From NCBI RefSeq assembly GCF_051020765.1, contig NW_027469219.1, forward strand, positions 62,001 through 126,000: a stretch of 64,000 nucleotides of DNA, in the 5' to 3' direction. Below, one piece after another: positions 59,746 to 64,000 of the stretch. This DNA is from Lasioglossum baleicum. Lineage: Eukaryota; Arthropoda; Insecta; Hymenoptera; Halictidae. Below the pieces are notes generated by a model that made no database searches, had not been told where the DNA came from, and saw only the letters and a program-made list of their open reading frames with translations. The position numbers were made by a program, and so were the translations under genes. Each line of letters begins with the position of its first letter. Within the stretch, counting starts at the first letter, position 1.

Positions 59746-60662
59746 CATAACGCATAACGCATAACGCATAACGCATAACGCATAACGCATAACGCATAAC
59801 GCATAACGCATAACGCATATCGCATAACGCATAACGCATAACGCATAACGCATAACGCATAACGCATAACGCATAACGCATAACGCATAATGCATAACGC
59901 ATAACGCATAACGAATAACGCATAACGCATAACGCATAACGCATAACGCATAACGCATAACGCATAACGCATGACGCATAACGCATAACGCATAACGCAT
60001 ATCGCATGACGCTTAACGCATAACGCATAACGCATAACGGATAACGCTTGACGCATAACGCATAACGCATAACGCATAACGCATAACGGATAACGCTTGA
60101 CGCATAACGCATAACGCATAACGCATAACGCATAACGCATAACGCATAACGCATAACGCATAACGCATAACGCATAACGCATAACGCATAACGCATAACG
60201 CATAACGCATAACGCATAACGCATAACGCATAACGCATAACGCATAACGCATAACGCATAACGCATAACGCATAACGCATAACGCATAACGCATAACGCA
60301 TAACGCATAACGCATAACGCATAACGCATAACGCATAACGCATAACGCATAACGCATAACGCATAACGCATAACGCATAACGCATAACGCATAACGCATA
60401 ACGCATAACGCATAAAGCATAGCCCATAACGCATAACGCATTTCGCATAATGCATAACGCATAACGCATAACGCATAACGCATAACGCATAACGCATAAC
60501 GCATAACGCATAACGCATAACGCATAACGCATAACGCATAACGCATAACGCATAACGCATAACGCATAACGCCTAACGCATAACGCATAACGCATAACGC
60601 ATAACGCATAACGCGTAACGCATAGCTCATAACGCATAACGCATAACGCATAACGCATAACG

Positions 60663-60739
60663 CAGAACGCATAACGCACAACGCACAACGCACAACGCAC
60701 AACGCACAACGCACAACGCACAACGCACAACGCACAACG
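60663..60739. repeat. T5 block: cagaacg leader, nine cacaacg units
   Basis: The leader is at 60663 and nine cacaacg units at 60677-60739. The right-hand context is the 47-kb type: paired aataacg units begin 266 bp downstream at 60929, as they begin 266 bp after the T5 at 47439. The copy therefore joins the 57-60 kb repeat to a block like 47-50 kb. Confidence 0.93.
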
Positions 60740-63700
60740 CATAACGCATAACGCATAACGCATAACGCATAACGCATAACGCATAACGCATAACGCATAA
60801 CGCATAACGCATATCGCATAACGCATAACGCATAACGCATAACGCATAACGCATAACGCATAACGCATAACGCATAACGCATAACGCATAACGCATAACG
60901 CATAACGCATAACGCATAACGCATAACGAATAACGAATAACGCATAACGCATAACGCATAACGCATAACGCATAACGCATAACGCATAACGCGTAACGCA
61001 TAGCTCATAACGCATAACGCATAACGCATAACGCATAACGCGTAACGCATAACGCATAACGCATAACGCATAACGCATAACGAATAACGCATAACGCATA
61101 ACGCATAACGCATAACGCATAACGCATAACGCATAACGCATAACGCATAACGCATAACGCATAACGCATAACGCATAACGCATAACGCATAACGCATAAC
61201 GCATAACGCATAACGCATAACGCATAACGCATAACGCATAACGCATAACGCATAACGCATAACGCATAACGCATAACGCATAACGCGTAACGCATAACGC
61301 ATAACGCATAACGCATAACGAATAACGCATAACGCATAACGCATAACGCATAACGCATAACGCATTACGCATAACGCATAACGCACAACGCATAACGCAT
61401 AACGCATAACGCATAACGCATAACGCATAACGCATAACGCATAACGCATCGCGCATAACGCATAACGCATATCGCATAGCGCATGACGCATAACGCTTAA
61501 CAAATAACGCATAACGCATAACACATTACGCATAACGCATAACACATAACGCATAACGCATAACGCATAACGCATAACGCATAACGCATAACGCATAACG
61601 CATAACGCATAACGCATAACGCATAACGCATAACGCATAACGCATAACGCATAACGCATAACGCATAACGCATAACGCATAACGCATAACGCATAACGCA
61701 CAACGCATAACGCATAACGCATAACGCATAACGCATAACGCATAACGCATAACGCACAACGCACAACGCATAACGCATAACGCATAACGCTTGACGCATA
61801 ACGCATAACGCATAACGCATAACGCATAACGCATAACGCATAACGCATAACGCATAACGCATAACGCATAACGCATAACGCATAACGCATAACGCATAAC
61901 GCATAACGCATAACGCATAACGCATAACGCATAACGCATAACGCATAACGCATAACGCATAACGCATAACGCATAACGCATAACGCATAACGCATAACGC
62001 ATAACGCATAACGCATAAAGCATAGCCCATAACGCATAACGCATTTCGCATAATGCATAACGCATAACGCATAACGCATAACGCATAACGCATAACGCAT
62101 AACGCATAACGCATAACGCATAACGCATAACGCATAACGCATAACGCATAACGCATAACGCATAACGCATAACGCATAACGCATAACGCATAACGCATAA
62201 CGCATAACGCATAACGCATAACGCATAACGCATAACGCATAACGCATAACGCATAACGCATAACGCATAACGCATAACGCATAACGCATAACGCATAACG
62301 CATAACGCATAACGCATAACGCATAACGCATAACGCATAACGCATAACGCATAACGCATAACGCATAACGCATAACGCATAACGCATAACGCATAACGCA
62401 TAACGCATAACGCATAACGCATAACGCATAACGCATAACGCATAACGCATAACGCATAACGCATAACGCATAACGCATAACGCATAACGCATAACGCATA
62501 ACGCATAACGCATAACGCATAACGCATATCGCATAGCGCATGACGCATAACGCTTAACGAATAACGCATAACGCATAACACATTACGCATAACGCATAAC
62601 GCATAACGCATAACGCATAACGCATAACGCATAACGCATAACGCATAACGCATAACGCATAACGCATAACGCATAACGCATAACGCATAACGCATAACGC
62701 ATAACGCATAACGCATAACGCATAACGCATAACGCATAACGCGTAACGCGTAACGCGTAACGCATAACGCGTAACGCATAACGCATAACGCATAACGCAT
62801 AACGCATAACGCGTAACGCATAACGCATAACGCATAACGCATAACGCATAACGCATAACGCATAACGCATAACGCATAACGCATAACGCATAACGCATAA
62901 CGCATAACGCATAACGCATAACGCATAACGCATAACGCATAACGCATAACGCATAACGCATAACGCATAACGCATAACGCATAACGCATAACGCATAACG
63001 CATAACGCATAACGCATAACGCATAACGCATAACGCATAACGTATAACGCATAACGCATAACGCATAACGCATATCGCATAACGCATAACGCAAAACGCA
63101 TAACGCATAACGCATAACGCATAACGCATAACGCATAACGCATAACGCATAACGCATAACGCATAACGCATAACGCATAACGCATAACGCATAACGCATA
63201 ACGCATAACGCATAACGCATAACGCATAACGCATAACGCATAACGCATAACGCATAACGCATAACGCATAACGCATAACGCATAACGCATAACGCATAAC
63301 GCATAACGCATAACGCATAACGCATAACGCATAACGCATAACGCATAACGCATAACGCATAACGCATAACGCATAACGCATAACGCATAACGCATAACGC
63401 ATAACGCATAACGCATAACGCATAACGCATATCGCATAGCGCATGACGCATAACGCTTAACGAATAACGCATAACGCATAACACATTACGCATAACGCAT
63501 AACGCATAACGCATAACGCATAACGCATAACGCATAACGCATAACGCATAACGCATAACGCATAACGCATAACGCATAACGCATAACGCATAACGCATAA
63601 CGCATAACGCATAACGCATATCGCATAGCGCATGACGCATAACGCTTAACGAATAACGCATAACGCATAACACATTACGCATAACGCATAACGCATAACG

Positions 63701-64000
63701 CATAACGCATAACGCATAACGCATAACGCATAACGCATAACGCATAACGCATAACGCATAACGCATAACGCATAACGCATAACGCATAACGCATAACGCA
63801 TAACGCATAACGCATAACGCATAACGCATAACGCATAACGCATAACGCATAACGCATAACGCATAACGCGTAACGCATAACGCATAACGCATAACGCATA
63901 ACGCATAACGCATAACGCATAACGCGTAACGCATAACGCATAACGCGTAACGCATAACGCATAACGCATAACGCATAACGCATAACGCGTAACGCATAAC
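60663..64000. repeat. Block 13: copy of the 47-50 kb type, cut by the window end
   Basis: T5 60663, aataacg pair 60929, catagct 60999, T1 61447 (with cttaaca), T2-short 62014, headless T1 62525, cgtaacg group near 62.74-62.81 kb, T7 63043, headless T1 63428 and 63617 (189 bp apart), then scattered cgtaacg units to the end. Distances T5 to aataacg pair (266 bp) and pair to catagct (70 bp) equal those at 47439-47775. The last base lies inside a consensus unit. Confidence 0.85.

Larger units (their letters stand above)
57282..60662. repeat. Block 12: T4-T2-T6-T5 higher-order repeat, 1,582 bp
   Basis: Copy 1: T4 57394, T2-short 57821, catagct 58045, T5 58087, cataatg 58304, T4 58416, cataatg 58857. 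Copy 2: T4 58976, T2-short 59403, catagct 59627, T5 59669, cataatg 59886, T4 59998. Distances between neighbours are 427, 224, 42, 217 and 112 bp in both, with no unit difference. T2 60411 and catagct 60621 then start a third, slightly shorter version. This is the best conserved higher-order repeat in the window. Confidence 0.9.
1..64000. repeat. 7-bp satellite array, unit cataacg (taacgca), whole window
   Basis: Every part of the window is made of head-to-tail 7-bp units, cataacg or a variant usually one base away. Orientation never switches: I saw no run of the reverse-complement unit on the + strand. The consensus unit has 3 A, 2 C, 1 G and 1 T, so the + strand is A/C-rich (43% GC, strong AT and GC skew) with one CpG per unit. 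Units begin at positions equal to 6 modulo 7 up to 18254, 0 from 18263, 2 from 51305 and 1 from 52830 to the end. The + strand has TAA in every unit and so a stop in every frame. The - strand unit has no stop in any frame. Three units make 21 bp, close to two helical turns. This is satellite DNA by structure; I do not recognise the family. Both ends lie inside the array, so its full length is unknown. Confidence 0.98.

Noticed and set aside
174..63679. CRISPR array (regular T1 repeats with spacers)
   Set aside because: The spacers are themselves the satellite unit, spacing varies from 189 bp to kilobases, and no cas gene is present.
224..63997. Hundreds of long - strand open frames (60-968 codons) coding MRYALCV-type repeats
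   Set aside because: They follow from the unit: no stop in any - frame, the same peptide in all three frames, mutual overlap throughout, ends fixed by repeat variants such as cttaacg and cattacg. There is no ribosome binding site, promoter, codon bias or non-repeat part.
1..64000. Telomere repeat
   Set aside because: The unit is 7 bp and strand-biased like plant telomeres, but the G-rich strand (tgcgtta) has no G run, and telomerase products would not carry ordered cassettes and kilobase duplications.
1..64000. Low-complexity or synthetic assembly artefact
   Set aside because: Ordered variant cassettes, consistent phase and related but non-identical long duplications are hard to produce by an assembler loop. 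Copy number collapse or expansion cannot be excluded without reads.

Overview
The whole 64 kb window is one uninterrupted satellite array of a 7-bp unit, written here as cataacg (rotation taacgca on the + strand, tgcgtta on the - strand). There are about 9,140 units, all in the same orientation. The array runs off both ends of the window, so no flanking single-copy DNA, gene, RNA gene, transposon, promoter or terminator is visible. The many long open frames on the - strand are a property of the unit: it contains no stop in any - strand frame, and every frame reads the same heptapeptide cycle. I call no CDS.

The array is not featureless. Perhaps one unit in ten carries a base change, and the changes come in fixed-order cassettes that recur across the window. 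I name them T1 (98 bp, 48 copies with the catcgcg head plus headless and partial forms), T2 (up to 133 bp), T3 (21 bp with an AAGCTT site), T4 (105 bp), T5 (a run of cacaacg units), T6 (cgtaacg/catagct clusters) and T7 (ending in caaaacg). Spacing between cassettes is almost always a whole number of units. I found only three places where the 7-bp phase changes (18255-18262, 51296-51304, 52824-52829), and these account exactly for the phase difference between the two ends.

Layout. 1-3708: six T1 cassettes spaced 518-651 bp, with a 2,240-bp longer repeat. 3709-9756 plus 9757-11149: left copy of a roughly 7.4-kb segmental duplication. 9757-12906: a 1,687-bp tandem duplication. 12907-15825: pure stretch and cgtaacg-rich clusters. 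15826-23372: right copy of the segmental duplication. 23373-25339: the longest pure stretch, then a copy of the 14-kb region. 25340-33305: two copies of a roughly 4.2-4.5-kb T2/T3-rich block. 33306-35594: two copies of a 1,155-bp T1-pair block. 35595-43140: mixed block, where T4 and T7 first appear. 43141-47151: 1,477-bp tandem repeat. 47152-57281: T2-short/T5/T6/T7 block with an irregular zone at 51.3-53.05 kb. 57282-60662: T4-T2-T6-T5 higher-order repeat of 1,582 bp. 60663-64000: a further copy of the 47-50 kb type.

Organism: not identifiable from this sequence. Continuous length, higher-order structure and in-register duplication fit a eukaryotic heterochromatic or subtelomeric satellite resolved by long reads. 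Heptanucleotide tandem repeats are also known from filamentous cyanobacteria, but those I know of are far shorter. All counts and positions were read by eye and checked against the 7-bp phase; unit-level errors are possible in long pure runs.
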